In this document: positions 1 to 8,583 of the stretch, in pieces
How positions within the stretch are numbered: position 1 is the stretch's first letter
Layout: each line of letters begins with the position of its first letter
Source of the DNA: Scandinavium sp002470465
GTDB lineage: Bacteria > Pseudomonadota > Gammaproteobacteria > Enterobacterales > Enterobacteriaceae
Direction: 5' to 3'
DNA: 64,000 nt
NCBI RefSeq assembly: GCF_040750395.1
Contig: NZ_JBFLVD010000014.1
Span: forward strand, 62,001-126,000
Notes under the pieces: model-generated
The model's input: only the letters and a program-made list of their open reading frames with translations
Databases searched by the model: none
Told to the model about the DNA's origin: nothing
Translations under genes and position numbers: made by a program

Positions 1-401
1 GAAAACGGCGTCAGCCCAACCTGCCACATCAGATAATCCTGAAGCGACTGCGTAGTTTCACCTTGATAGACAGGGAGCTCGTCGTCCTGATAATCGGTGC
101 CCGTGCCGGACGGCGTGCCTGCGGTGTAAATCTCATCCCAGCTGGCATCGAGCGGCAGTTCATCGGGCATCTCCTTTTGCTCGAGGGCATCGACGGTATC
201 AAAGGCTTCGGTATCGGTTTCTTCCTGTGAATCGATTTCTTCGTGAAGATCGGTTTGCTCAAGCAGGGGATTGCTCTCCAGCGCTTGCTGAAGTTCCTGT
301 TGCAGCTCGAGCGTTGAAAGCTGCAACAGACGAATGGCCTGTTGCAACTGTGGCGTCATGGCGAGCTGTTGGCTGAGCCTTAATTGCAAACCTTGCTTCA
401 T
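1..401 (-). CDS. rpoN: RNA polymerase sigma-54 factor RpoN, N-terminal part
   Basis: Sigma-54 directs RNA polymerase to -24/-12 promoters and needs an AAA+ activator; it serves nitrogen and other stress genes. Only the first 133 codons are in the window; the gene runs off the left edge. The start codon at 401 gives MKQGLQLRLSQQLAMTPQLQ, the glutamine- and leucine-rich Region I that contacts activators, followed by the acidic Region II (many Asp and Glu) and the start of the core-binding region. It lies downstream of lptB on the same strand with a 48-base gap, as in E. coli. Confidence 0.96.
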   Translation of the reverse strand, partial: MKQGLQLRLSQQLAMTPQLQQAIRLLQLSTLELQQELQQALESNPLLEQTDLHEEIDSQEETDTEAFDTVDALEQKEMPDELPLDASWDEIYTAGTPSGTGTDYQDDELPVYQGETTQSLQDYLMWQVGLTPF

Positions 402-449
402 AATCAGGGCAAATTTCTCCGGCCAGAAATGTCTGTACTCACTACCCTA

Positions 450-1175
450 TCAGAGTCTGAAGTCTTCCCCAAGATACACACGCTTAACGTGTTCGTCTTG
501 CAGGATTTGTTCCGGTGTACCGTGAGCAATCAGGTGTCCCTGACTCACGATATAAGCGCGTTCGCAGACGGCTAACGTTTCACGAACGTTGTGGTCGGTG
601 ATAAGCACGCCCAGGCCACTGTCGCGCAGGTGTTCAATGATGCGCTTGATGTCGATGACCGAGATGGGGTCGACGCCCGCAAAGGGTTCATCCAGCAGGA
701 TAAATTTAGGATTTGCCGCAAGCGCACGAGCAATCTCCACGCGGCGGCGTTCACCGCCTGAGAGAGCCTGCCCGAGGCTGTCGCGCAGATGTTCGATGTG
801 GAACTCTTCCATCAGCTCGTTCGCACGATCAACGCGCTGCTCATTGCTCAGATCGTCACGGATTTGCAGCACGGCCATCAGGTTATCGAACACGCTCAGG
901 CGACGGAAAATGGACGCTTCCTGCGGAAGATAGCCGATACCACGGCGAGCTCGTGCATGCAGCGGCAGCAGGCTGATGTCTTCGTCATCAATAATGATGT
1001 TGCCCGCGTCGCGTGAAACAATGCCCACGACCATGTAGAAGGTGGTGGTTTTACCCGCACCGTTCGGGCCAAGCAGACCAACGATTTCGCCGGAATTCAC
1101 CGTCAGGCTGACGTCTTCAACAACCCGACGTCCTTTATAGGCTTTCGCCAGATTCTTTGCAGTTAAAGTAGCCAT
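450..1175 (-). CDS. lptB: LPS export ABC transporter ATPase LptB
   Basis: LptB is the cytoplasmic ATPase of the LptB2FGC machine that pulls lipopolysaccharide out of the inner membrane and pushes it along the LptA bridge. The 241-residue protein has the family length. Walker A (GPNGAGKTT) is near residues 36-44, the ABC signature LSGGERRR near 139, Walker B (FILLDEP) near 158, and the switch histidine is in ITDHNVRE near 195. The gene starts 6 bases after lptA stops, so the two are one transcript with lptC and kdsC. All ATPase motifs are intact. Confidence 0.97.
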   Translation of the reverse strand: MATLTAKNLAKAYKGRRVVEDVSLTVNSGEIVGLLGPNGAGKTTTFYMVVGIVSRDAGNIIIDDEDISLLPLHARARRGIGYLPQEASIFRRLSVFDNLMAVLQIRDDLSNEQRVDRANELMEEFHIEHLRDSLGQALSGGERRRVEIARALAANPKFILLDEPFAGVDPISVIDIKRIIEHLRDSGLGVLITDHNVRETLAVCERAYIVSQGHLIAHGTPEQILQDEHVKRVYLGEDFRL

Positions 1176-1181
1176 AACGTC

Positions 1182-1742
1182 TTAGTTACTCTTCTTTGGC
1201 TGAGCCGGTGCGGCGGTGTTGCCGCTCTTGTCCTGCAGCTGCGAAGGTACCAGAACCGTGGTCACGCGCTTACCTTTTTCGCTAAATGCCTGCATTTTCT
1301 GCTCTTTCACCAGATAGGTGATTTTGTCGCCAGTAATGTTGCTGTCCAGCTGCTCGAGGTAGGCTTTGCCGGTCAGAACCACGAGGTCATTCGCCACTTC
1401 GTAATGCATCTTCGACGCATGACCTTTGACCGGTTTGCCGTTGTCCTGCATCTGGTAGAAGGTCGCCGGATTGCCATAGCCATCCATGGTTTCTTTCCCT
1501 TTTTCACCGCCAGGACGCGTAACGACGACTTTGTCGGCGTTAATTTTGATGGTGCCCTGGGTCACAATCACGTTGCCGGTGAAGGTGGCGACGTTGCCCT
1601 GCATGTCCAGAGACTGCTGATCGGATTCGATGTGAATCGGCTGATCGGTATCGCCCGTCAAGGCCAGTGCAGGCAGGCTGGCGGCCAGCAAAGTGCTGGC
1701 GAGGGCAAGCTTAAAGCTGAATTTATTTGTTCTGAATTTCAT
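1182..1742 (-). CDS. lptA: LPS transport periplasmic protein LptA
   Basis: LptA oligomerises into the beta-jellyroll bridge that carries LPS across the periplasm from LptC to LptD. The 186-residue protein begins with a Sec signal peptide (charged MKFRTNKFSFK, hydrophobic run, cleavage after ALA near 27), followed by one OstA-like domain with motifs such as QSLDMQGNVATFTGNV. The C-terminal tail is polar and Lys/Pro-rich. Its start overlaps the end of lptC by 20 bases, which fits translational coupling. E. coli LptA is 185 residues. Confidence 0.96.
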   Translation of the reverse strand: MKFRTNKFSFKLALASTLLAASLPALALTGDTDQPIHIESDQQSLDMQGNVATFTGNVIVTQGTIKINADKVVVTRPGGEKGKETMDGYGNPATFYQMQDNGKPVKGHASKMHYEVANDLVVLTGKAYLEQLDSNITGDKITYLVKEQKMQAFSEKGKRVTTVLVPSQLQDKSGNTAAPAQPKKSN

Positions 1743-2286
1743 AAGAGGTTCTCACCTTTTCAATCAGCTCGGCTTTTTTGCTGCGTAAGTTGCCGCGCAT
1801 TTTGAGGCCGCTGGAATTAAATGTTGTGCCGTACAAAGTCACTAAATCGTCGGAGCTGACGTCCTGAGTGACCAAATTCACGATGGCGTTGTCCGTTGTG
1901 ACTTTGCGAAGCTGAGAGTCGTCCGTCAGGGCGTTGATCTCAACGTGCCCGTAAAGATACAGCATACGGTCATTCGTCAGTTTGGCCTTATCGGCCTTAA
2001 TGGACCACGTCGGGACTTTATTGGCATCGAACGTGGTCAGCACTGGTCGGGTAAACCAGGAGATCGCCTGGTCAGAAAAATACTCGACGTGCTCTGCAAC
2101 CAACCGATAGTTCAGCGCACCTTCCGGGCTGTAGACCACGGTATCAGTATGTTCACTCTTGTATGTCGGGTCGTTGTTATTCACGACCGTTGGGGCAGTG
2201 TCGTCATTGTCGACCAGATTGAAACCAATCAGCACCAGCGCCAGCAGCGACAGCAGGATGATAACCCAACGTCTGGTTTTACTCAT
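1723..2286 (-). CDS. lptC: LPS export bitopic membrane protein LptC
   Basis: LptC is anchored in the inner membrane and passes LPS from LptBFG to LptA. One transmembrane helix lies at about residues 7-22 (WVIILLSLLALVLIGF), followed by a periplasmic beta-jellyroll with the family sequence NDPTYKSEHTDTVVYSPEGA. At 187 residues it is slightly shorter than E. coli LptC (191), ending at YEIQNK. It overlaps kdsC by 4 bases (ATGA) and lptA by 20, so three genes form a tightly coupled run. Confidence 0.96.
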   Translation of the reverse strand: MSKTRRWVIILLSLLALVLIGFNLVDNDDTAPTVVNNNDPTYKSEHTDTVVYSPEGALNYRLVAEHVEYFSDQAISWFTRPVLTTFDANKVPTWSIKADKAKLTNDRMLYLYGHVEINALTDDSQLRKVTTDNAIVNLVTQDVSSDDLVTLYGTTFNSSGLKMRGNLRSKKAELIEKVRTSYEIQNK

Positions 2287-2849
2287 ATTGATTGCCCTTT
2301 GGCTTCATCCAGTTTGCCCTGAGCCAGCAGCAACAAATCACACACTTCACGAACGGCACCACGACCTCCGGCAATACGCGTGACGTAATCGGCACGTGGC
2401 GGAAGCAGCGGGTGCGCATCGGCCACGGCCACGCTCAGGCCGACATCAGCCATTACCGGCCAGTCGATGAGATCGTCGCCGACGTAAGCCACTTCGTCCG
2501 GGCGCAGGGAGAGCGTGTCCAGCAGTTCGCGGTAAGCGATAAGCTTATCGGACTGTCCCTGCCACAGATGAGTGATCCCCAGCGTTTTGCAGCGGTCTTC
2601 TACCAGTTTAGCTTTTCGTCCGGTGATGATTGCAACTTCTATGCCTGACGTCAGCGCACAGCGAATGCCGTAGCCATCGCGCACGTTGAAGGCTTTCAGT
2701 TCTTCACCGTTGTTGCCCATGTAAATCAGTCCGTCAGACAGCACGCCGTCGACATCCAGAATCAGCAGGCGGATTTTCTCCGCTTTTTCCATGACTCGAG
2801 AACTGACCGGTCCATAGCAGGTCGTTACCGACGCGCCAGCATTACTCAT
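2283..2849 (-). CDS. kdsC: 3-deoxy-D-manno-octulosonate 8-phosphate phosphatase KdsC
   Basis: KdsC removes the phosphate from Kdo-8-phosphate to give Kdo, the inner-core sugar of LPS. It is a cap-less HAD phosphatase that works as a tetramer. The catalytic DxD motif is in LLILDVDGVLSDG (Asp32 and Asp34). Motif II (IITGR) and the later YVGDDLIDW acidic motif are present. Length 188 equals E. coli KdsC. It lies 14 bases downstream of kdsD, the gene for an earlier step of the same pathway. Confidence 0.97.
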   Translation of the reverse strand: MSNAGASVTTCYGPVSSRVMEKAEKIRLLILDVDGVLSDGLIYMGNNGEELKAFNVRDGYGIRCALTSGIEVAIITGRKAKLVEDRCKTLGITHLWQGQSDKLIAYRELLDTLSLRPDEVAYVGDDLIDWPVMADVGLSVAVADAHPLLPPRADYVTRIAGGRGAVREVCDLLLLAQGKLDEAKGQSI

Positions 2850-2863
2850 TGTTTTTTCCTTAC

Positions 2864-3850
2864 TTACACTACGCCTGCGCGCAGCAGATCATGCATATGT
2901 ATCACACCCAGCAGATGGTCGCCATCGGCAACCATGACGCAGGTGATGTGGCGGGACTGCATCAGGTTCAGCGCATCCACGGCCAGAATGCCTGGACGCA
3001 CGCGCACTCCGCCGCGGGTCATCACGTCGGCAATGCTGAGATTACGCACGTCGACGCCCATATCAAACACCCGGCGCAGGTCACCGTCGGTGAAGATGCC
3101 TTCGATCTGCATCTGGTCGTCGCAGACAACCGTCATACCGAGGTTTTTACGGGTGATTTCCAGTAGCGCATCGCGCAGAGTGGCATCCGGGCTAACGTGA
3201 GGAATTTCATCGCCGGTATGCATGATGTCATTCACGCGCAGCAGCAGTTTGCGGCCCAGCGCGCCGCCTGGATGCGAAAGCGCGAAATCTTCGGGGGTGA
3301 AGCCGCGTGCTTTAAGTAAAGCGACGGCGAGCGCATCCCCCATCACCAGCGCTGCGGTGGTGCTGGACGTTGGCGCGAGGCCAAGCGGACAGGCTTCTTT
3401 AGGCACGCTGACGCACAGATGAATGTCTGCGGCTTTCGCCATGCTGCTTTCCGGGCGGCTGGTCATACAGATGAGTGGCACCTGAAGACGCTTAAGCACC
3501 GGGATCAGTGCCAGGATCTCGTTGGATTCACCGGAGTTAGAAAGTGCGATCACGACATCCTGCGGTGAAACCATGCCGAGATCGCCGTGGGCGGCTTCAC
3601 CTGGATGAACAAAGAACGACGGTGTGCCTGTGCTGGCGAACGTCGCGGCCATCTTCCGGCCAATATGTCCGGATTTACCCATCCCCATCACTACAACTTT
3701 TCCTCCGCAGTAAGCCATTTTTTCACAGGCGAGGGTGAAATCCTGATTAATGTATTGATCGAGCTGGGCCAGACCTTCACGTTCAATCTCCAGCACCTCA
3801 AGGCCTGCCTGCTGAAAGTCAAAACCCGGCTGCAAATCTATTTGCGACAT
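2864..3850 (-). CDS. kdsD: D-arabinose 5-phosphate isomerase KdsD
   Basis: KdsD interconverts ribulose-5-phosphate and arabinose-5-phosphate, the first committed step to Kdo. The N-terminal half is a SIS sugar-isomerase domain (GMGKSGHIGRKMAATFASTG near 56-75; HPGEAAHGDLG), followed by two CBS domains. I chose the start giving MSQIDLQPGFDF, 328 residues as in E. coli; six extra residues are possible from an upstream ATG at 3868, which would overlap yrbG by 4 bases. It sits between yrbG and kdsC. Confidence 0.95.
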   Translation of the reverse strand: MSQIDLQPGFDFQQAGLEVLEIEREGLAQLDQYINQDFTLACEKMAYCGGKVVVMGMGKSGHIGRKMAATFASTGTPSFFVHPGEAAHGDLGMVSPQDVVIALSNSGESNEILALIPVLKRLQVPLICMTSRPESSMAKAADIHLCVSVPKEACPLGLAPTSSTTAALVMGDALAVALLKARGFTPEDFALSHPGGALGRKLLLRVNDIMHTGDEIPHVSPDATLRDALLEITRKNLGMTVVCDDQMQIEGIFTDGDLRRVFDMGVDVRNLSIADVMTRGGVRVRPGILAVDALNLMQSRHITCVMVADGDHLLGVIHMHDLLRAGVV

Positions 3851-3864
3851 AATGTTATCCCGAT

Positions 3865-4842
3865 TCACTCAGTGAAAAACGGCGTGCCCCACCAGAGAAA
3901 CGCCAGCCAAACAAAAAAGCACCCAATCAGAAATGCCCCTGCGCCTTTACCAATTTGCGGTTTTCGGCTCCAGCAGAGCAGGGCGAAAATCACGCTGACC
4001 AGCACCATCACGCCATAATCACGGCTGAACGCCAGCGGGTTGAACGGCCCGGGCGCAATCAGCGCCGGCATGCCCATCACGATGGCGAGGTTGAAAATGT
4101 TAGACCCGATAATATTGCCAATGGCGATATCGTCCTCGCCTTTCCGTGCGCCCGCAATGGCAGTGGCAAGCTCCGGCAGGCAGGTGCCAATCGCAATCAC
4201 CGTCAAACCGATGGTCAGTTCGCTCATCGCGAAATAATTCGCCAGCACCGTGGCGTTATCCACGACCATCCTTGTTGCCATCGGCATAATAATCAGCGCC
4301 ACGCCGAGCCATAAACAGGCGACCGGCAGTGAACCTTCACGAGGCAGTTCCGCCAGTTGGTCACGGGTGAGACTGTCATTGCCTTGCCGTTCCGCCAGGC
4401 GCGCAATCTTAACAATATACAGCAGCCACAGCACGGCGAGGGCGAACAGAAAGACGCCATCCGCTCTTGTCAGCTGCCCATCATACAGCACAAAGCCCGC
4501 CAGCAGGCTTACGACTAACATTAGCGGCAATTCCCGACGCAGGATATCGGAATGGACGGTAAATGAGTGCAGCAGCGCACCGAGCCCAAGGATCAGCAAA
4601 ATATTGACGATATTGGAGCCGATTGCGGTGCCGATAGCGAGATCGATCTGCCCGTGTACAGAAGCGGTGACGGACACGATAATCTCCGGAAGCGACGTGC
4701 CGACGCTGACCACGGTCATGCCGATTATCAGCGGCGGAATGTTCATACTGCGGCAAAGAATCGATGCGGCAAAAACCAGACGATCGGCACTGTAGACCAC
4801 CAGAAGTAAACCAATAATTAACAGAGCCGTCGCTAAAAGCAT
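3865..4842 (-). CDS. yrbG: Calcium/sodium antiporter YrbG
   Basis: YrbG belongs to the CaCA cation exchanger superfamily and resides in the inner membrane. The 325-residue protein has about ten hydrophobic helices arranged as two inverted repeats. Each repeat carries an alpha-repeat signature: VGTSLPEIIVS near 48 and IGTCLPELATA near 222, with GSNIVNI and GSNIFNL following. The acidic residues expected to bind the ion are intact. It heads the yrbG-kdsD-kdsC-lptC-lptA-lptB-rpoN run and diverges from mlaF. The true physiological substrate in enterobacteria is not settled. Confidence 0.93.
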   Translation of the reverse strand: MLLATALLIIGLLLVVYSADRLVFAASILCRSMNIPPLIIGMTVVSVGTSLPEIIVSVTASVHGQIDLAIGTAIGSNIVNILLILGLGALLHSFTVHSDILRRELPLMLVVSLLAGFVLYDGQLTRADGVFLFALAVLWLLYIVKIARLAERQGNDSLTRDQLAELPREGSLPVACLWLGVALIIMPMATRMVVDNATVLANYFAMSELTIGLTVIAIGTCLPELATAIAGARKGEDDIAIGNIIGSNIFNLAIVMGMPALIAPGPFNPLAFSRDYGVMVLVSVIFALLCWSRKPQIGKGAGAFLIGCFFVWLAFLWWGTPFFTE

Positions 4843-4914
4843 CTAAAGTCCTTTATTCAGGTATAATCGCCAGCTGCTTTGCGCCACATGCACTGCGCAG
4901 ACGAATTCTTAATT

Positions 4915-4942
4915 TTGACTTTATGCGTTGAAAAAGTAAAAC
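4915..4942 (+). promoter_or_regulatory. Possible sigma-70 promoter for the mla operon
   Basis: The 208-base gap between yrbG and mlaF must hold promoters for both. On the plus strand TTGACT (4915-4920) is followed after 16 bases by TAAAAC (4937-4942), a four-of-six match to the -10 box. This is a weak call; TATAAT at 4862 has no good -35 partner. Confidence 0.35.
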
Positions 4943-5050
4943 AAATGCCTGCTTTCGCTAACCGCGACAGGTAAGATTCTGTAAAAATGATGGGTTAGTA
5001 GCGTGATTACACGCCATGCTTAACCTGAAGAGGTTTTTCAAGGGACACCT

Positions 5051-5863
5051 ATGAACGAGACACCGGATAATTTAGTCGATGTGCGCGGGGTCAGCTTTAC
5101 GCGCGGCGCCCGATGTATTTTCGATAACATCTCGTTGTCGGTACCTCGCGGTAAAATCACAGCCATCATGGGACCGTCAGGGATCGGCAAGACCACGCTG
5201 CTGCGATTGATCGGCGGTCAAATTCCGCCTGACAGCGGCGAAATCCTTTTTGACGGAGAAAATGTGCCGGGGATGTCGCGCTCGCGTTTGTACGCGGTGC
5301 GTAAGCGCATGAGTATGCTTTTTCAGTCTGGCGCCCTGTTTACCGATATGAACGTTTTTGACAACGTTGCTTATCCGCTGCGTGAACACACCCGTTTGCC
5401 TGCGCCGCTGCTGAAAAGTACCGTCATGATGAAGCTGGAAGCGGTAGGTTTGCGCGGGGCTGCTAAACTGATGCCTTCTGAACTCTCCGGCGGCATGGCG
5501 CGCCGTGCCGCGCTGGCGCGTGCTATTGCGCTCGAACCGGATCTCATTATGTTCGATGAACCCTTCGTTGGGCAGGATCCGATTACCATGGGCGTGCTGG
5601 TCAAGCTGATTTCTGAGCTAAACAGCGCGCTGGGCGTCACCTGTGTTGTGGTGTCGCATGACGTGCCGGAAGTGCTGAGCATCGCCGATTACGCGTATAT
5701 CGTGGCGGACAGAAAAATTGTCGCCCACGGCAGCGCGCAGTCGCTCCAGGAAAACAGCGATCCGCGCGTGCGTCAGTTCCTTGATGGCATTGCCGACGGC
5801 CCGGTGCCTTTCCGCTTCCCGGCGGGCGATTATCATCACGATTTACTCGGAACAGGGAGTTAA
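5051..5863 (+). CDS. mlaF: Phospholipid ABC transporter ATPase MlaF
   Basis: MlaF is the ATPase of the MlaFEDB inner-membrane complex that keeps phospholipids out of the outer leaflet of the outer membrane. The 270-residue sequence has Walker A GPSGIGKTT (41-49), signature LSGGMARRAALARA, Walker B LIMFDEPF and switch histidine in VVVSHDVPE. The extended C-terminal tail (FRFPAGDYHHDLLGTGS) is the part that, in E. coli, wraps onto the partner MlaF. First gene of a five-gene operon in the order F-E-D-C-B. Confidence 0.96.
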   Translation: MNETPDNLVDVRGVSFTRGARCIFDNISLSVPRGKITAIMGPSGIGKTTLLRLIGGQIPPDSGEILFDGENVPGMSRSRLYAVRKRMSMLFQSGALFTDMNVFDNVAYPLREHTRLPAPLLKSTVMMKLEAVGLRGAAKLMPSELSGGMARRAALARAIALEPDLIMFDEPFVGQDPITMGVLVKLISELNSALGVTCVVVSHDVPEVLSIADYAYIVADRKIVAHGSAQSLQENSDPRVRQFLDGIADGPVPFRFPAGDYHHDLLGTGS

Positions 5864-5870
5864 GTTGCTC

Positions 5871-6653
5871 ATGCTGTTAAATGCACTGGCCGCGCTCGGG
5901 CATCGGGGGATTAAGACGCTCTCGACCTTTGGCCGCGCCGGGTTAATGTTATTCAACGCGATCGTCGGCAAACCGGAGTTCCGCAAGCACGCCCCCTTGT
6001 TAGTGCGCCAGCTGTATAACGTTGGCGTACTGTCGATGCTGATTATTCTGGTGTCGGGCGTGTTTATTGGCATGGTGCTGGGCCTGCAGGGCTACCTGGT
6101 GCTGACCACCTACAGCGCCGAAACCAGCCTTGGCATGCTGGTGGCGCTCTCGCTGCTGCGTGAACTCGGCCCGGTGGTTGCCGCTTTGTTGTTTGCTGGT
6201 CGTGCCGGTTCTGCGTTAACCGCTGAAATCGGGCTAATGCGCGCCACTGAGCAGCTGTCGAGCATGGAAATGATGGCTGTCGATCCGCTGCGCCGCGTTA
6301 TTGCGCCACGTTTCTGGGCGGGGGTTATCTCGCTGCCGTTGCTGACCATTATTTTTGTTGCCGTCGGCATCTGGGGCGGCTCGCTGGTTGGCGTGAGCTG
6401 GAAAGGCATCGATGCAGGTTTCTTCTGGTCCGCAATGCAAAATGCCGTCGACTGGCGGATGGACCTGGTGAACTGCGTGATTAAAAGCGTGGTATTTGCC
6501 ATTACGGTGACGTGGATTGCGTTGTTCAACGGTTACGATGCTATCCCCACTTCCGCAGGGATCAGCCGCGCAACGACCCGCACCGTGGTGCACTCGTCGC
6601 TGGCGGTACTGGGGCTGGATTTTGTGCTGACTGCACTGATGTTTGGGAATTGA
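5871..6653 (+). CDS. mlaE: Phospholipid ABC transporter permease MlaE
   Basis: MlaE is the permease subunit of the Mla transporter. The start at 5871 gives MLLNALAALG and 260 residues, the E. coli length; the longer open frame upstream runs inside mlaF and is not used. Several transmembrane helices are visible, with the conserved family stretch LRELGPVVAALLFAGRAGSALTAEIG cut across two helices. It starts 7 bases after mlaF and ends 4 bases before mlaD. Confidence 0.96.
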   Translation: MLLNALAALGHRGIKTLSTFGRAGLMLFNAIVGKPEFRKHAPLLVRQLYNVGVLSMLIILVSGVFIGMVLGLQGYLVLTTYSAETSLGMLVALSLLRELGPVVAALLFAGRAGSALTAEIGLMRATEQLSSMEMMAVDPLRRVIAPRFWAGVISLPLLTIIFVAVGIWGGSLVGVSWKGIDAGFFWSAMQNAVDWRMDLVNCVIKSVVFAITVTWIALFNGYDAIPTSAGISRATTRTVVHSSLAVLGLDFVLTALMFGN

Positions 6654-6657
6654 GTTC

Positions 6658-7209
6658 ATGCAAACGAAAAAAAGTGAAATCTGGGTAGGCGTGTTTTTGC
6701 TGGTGGCATTTCTGGCCGCGCTGTTTGTTTGCCTGAAAGCGGCGGACGTGACTTCGTTTAAAACGACGCCGACGTATCAGGTGTATGCCACCTTCGATAA
6801 CATTGGCGGCCTGAAAGTAAGGTCTCCGGTGCGCATCGGCGGAGTAGTGATTGGCCGCGTGGCGGACATTTCGCTCGATCCGAAAACCTACCTTCCGCGC
6901 GTAACGCTGGATATCGAAGAGCAATATAACCAGATCCCGGACACCAGTTCGCTGGCGATCCGCACCTCCGGCCTGCTGGGTGAGCAATACCTCGCGCTGA
7001 ACGTCGGTTTTGACGATCCAGAAATGGGCACGGCGATGTTGAAAGAAGGAAGCACGATTCAGGATACGAAATCCGCGATGGTGCTTGAAGACCTGATTGG
7101 TCAGTTCCTCTACAACAGCAAAGGTGGCGACAATAAGAATTCTGGCGATGCGCAAAGCCCGTCGCCAGACCATACTGACGCGACGGCGCCTGCTGCAACG
7201 ACGCACTAA
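6658..7209 (+). CDS. mlaD: Phospholipid ABC transporter substrate-binding protein MlaD
   Basis: MlaD is the MCE-domain subunit; six copies form a ring with a hydrophobic pore above MlaE. The start at 6658 gives MQTKKSEIWVGVFLLVAFLA, 183 residues as in E. coli. One N-terminal transmembrane helix (about 8-28) is followed by a single MCE domain (YQVYATFDNIGGLKVRSPVR) and a low-complexity Pro/Asp/Ala tail ending in ATTH. It lies between mlaE and mlaC in the operon. Confidence 0.96.
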   Translation: MQTKKSEIWVGVFLLVAFLAALFVCLKAADVTSFKTTPTYQVYATFDNIGGLKVRSPVRIGGVVIGRVADISLDPKTYLPRVTLDIEEQYNQIPDTSSLAIRTSGLLGEQYLALNVGFDDPEMGTAMLKEGSTIQDTKSAMVLEDLIGQFLYNSKGGDNKNSGDAQSPSPDHTDATAPAATTH

Positions 7210-7227
7210 TTTCAGGAGAAATGAGCC

Positions 7228-7863
7228 ATGTTTAAACGTTTACTTATGGTTGCCATGCTGGTGATTGCCCCGCTGACCGCCGTCCATGCGGCCGATCAGT
7301 CGAACCCTTACAGCCTGATGAATGAAGCCGCACAGAAGACCTTCGATCGTCTTAAAAATGAGCAGCCAAAAATTCGTGCTAATCCGGATTATCTGCGTCA
7401 GATTGTTGACCAGGAACTGTTGCCTTATGTGCAGGTAAAATATGCCGGTGCGCTCGTGCTTGGTCGTTACTATCGCGATGCAACGCCTGCTCAGCGTGAA
7501 GCCTACTTCGCGGCGTTCCGGGAATACCTGAAACAGGCTTACGGTCAGGCGCTGGCGATGTATCACGGTCAGACCTATCAGATTGCCCCTGAAAAACCGC
7601 TCGGTGACGCCACTATTCTGCCGATCCGCGTCACTATCGTCGATCCTAACGGTCGTCCTCCGGTACGTCTGGACTTCCAGTGGCGCAAGAACAGCCAGAC
7701 CGGGAACTGGCAGGCGTTTGATATGATTGCCGAAGGCGTCAGTATGATTACGACTAAACAGAACGAATGGAGCGATCTGCTGCGCACCAAAGGTATTGAC
7801 GGTCTGACCGCTCAGCTGCAGTCCATTTCCAAACAGCCGATCACGCTGGAACAGAAAAAATAA
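7228..7863 (+). CDS. mlaC: Periplasmic phospholipid-binding protein MlaC
   Basis: MlaC shuttles phospholipids through the periplasm between the outer-membrane MlaA-porin complex and MlaFEDB. The 211-residue protein starts with a signal peptide (MFKRLLMVAMLVIAPLTAVHA, cut before ADQSNPY). The mature part is a Tgt2/MlaC domain; the sequences LGRYYRDATPAQREAYFAAF and DFQWRKNSQTGNWQAFDMI match the family. A good AGGAGAAATG ribosome site precedes the start. Its last base is shared with the mlaB start codon. Confidence 0.96.
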   Translation: MFKRLLMVAMLVIAPLTAVHAADQSNPYSLMNEAAQKTFDRLKNEQPKIRANPDYLRQIVDQELLPYVQVKYAGALVLGRYYRDATPAQREAYFAAFREYLKQAYGQALAMYHGQTYQIAPEKPLGDATILPIRVTIVDPNGRPPVRLDFQWRKNSQTGNWQAFDMIAEGVSMITTKQNEWSDLLRTKGIDGLTAQLQSISKQPITLEQKK

Positions 7864-8153
7864 TGGCCGACGCTCTGCGCTGGACGCGTGATAACGGTCG
7901 ACTGTTGCTGCAAGGGGAGCTGGATCAGGATTACCTGGTTTCCCTGTGGGACGTGCGGGAAGAGATGACTCAGGGCGTCGATACCATCGATCTCAGTGAC
8001 ATCATCCGCGTGGATACTGCGGGAGTCGCGCTGCTGATGCATCTGGTGGCGCTGATTCGTCAGCAGGGTCGGAGCGTCACTGTCACCGGGAAGAGTGAAA
8101 AGATGAACACGCTGGTGCAGCTTTATAATCTTCCGGCCGATCTGATCCCTTAA
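7863..8153 (+). CDS. mlaB: STAS-domain subunit MlaB of the Mla transporter
   Basis: MlaB binds MlaF in the cytoplasm and is required for its activity and stability. The 96-residue protein is a single STAS domain; the conserved Thr lies in RVDTAGVALL, where anti-sigma-factor antagonists carry their phospho-acceptor residue. The start codon overlaps the mlaC stop by one base (TAATG). It is much less conserved than the rest of the operon but of the right length and place. A terminator follows 20 bases downstream. Confidence 0.93.
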   Translation: MADALRWTRDNGRLLLQGELDQDYLVSLWDVREEMTQGVDTIDLSDIIRVDTAGVALLMHLVALIRQQGRSVTVTGKSEKMNTLVQLYNLPADLIP

Positions 8154-8174
8154 TCGATTCAATGTATTACTCCT

Positions 8175-8208
8175 AAAAGCCCCAACGTTTTGTGCGTCGG
8201 GGCTTTTT
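8175..8208 (+). terminator. Rho-independent terminator of the mla operon
   Basis: AAAAGCCCC and GGGGCTTTTT form a strong stem (8175-8187 with 8195-8207, one mismatch) ending in five T residues, between mlaB and ibaG. It separates the mla operon from ibaG-murA. Confidence 0.85.
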
Positions 8209-8277
8209 GCTTGTTTAAGACCGCCGCACTTTCCTCTAAGATGTTGGGCTGTTTTCTTTATCAGATGAAATTATCCC

Positions 8278-8532
8278 ATGGAAAATCATGAAATTCAGAC
8301 CGTGCTGATGAACGCACTCTCCCTTAAGGAAGTCCACGTCTCTGGCGATGGCAGTCACTTTCAGGTTATTGCCGTGGGCGAACAGTTCGAAGGGATGAGC
8401 CGGGTGAAAAAGCAGCAGTCCGTCTATGCTCCGCTGATGGAATACATTGCTGATAACCGTATTCATGCCCTGTCGATCAAGGCGTATACCCCACAGGAGT
8501 GGGAACGCGATCGCAAACTCAACGGTTTTTAA
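8278..8532 (+). CDS. ibaG: BolA-family iron metabolism protein IbaG
   Basis: IbaG is a small BolA-type protein that pairs with monothiol glutaredoxin to bind an iron-sulfur cluster; in E. coli it responds to acid stress. All 84 residues match the E. coli length, with the BolA features VSGDGSHFQVIAVGEQFEGMSRVKKQQ and the C-terminal HALSIKAYTPQEW. The start at 8278 is chosen over other frames by this match. It is 51 bases upstream of murA and probably shares its transcript. Confidence 0.95.
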   Translation: MENHEIQTVLMNALSLKEVHVSGDGSHFQVIAVGEQFEGMSRVKKQQSVYAPLMEYIADNRIHALSIKAYTPQEWERDRKLNGF

Positions 8533-8583
8533 GTAACGGGCCGTCGCCCGTTGCAGAGATAAATTTAAAAGAGATTTCAACGA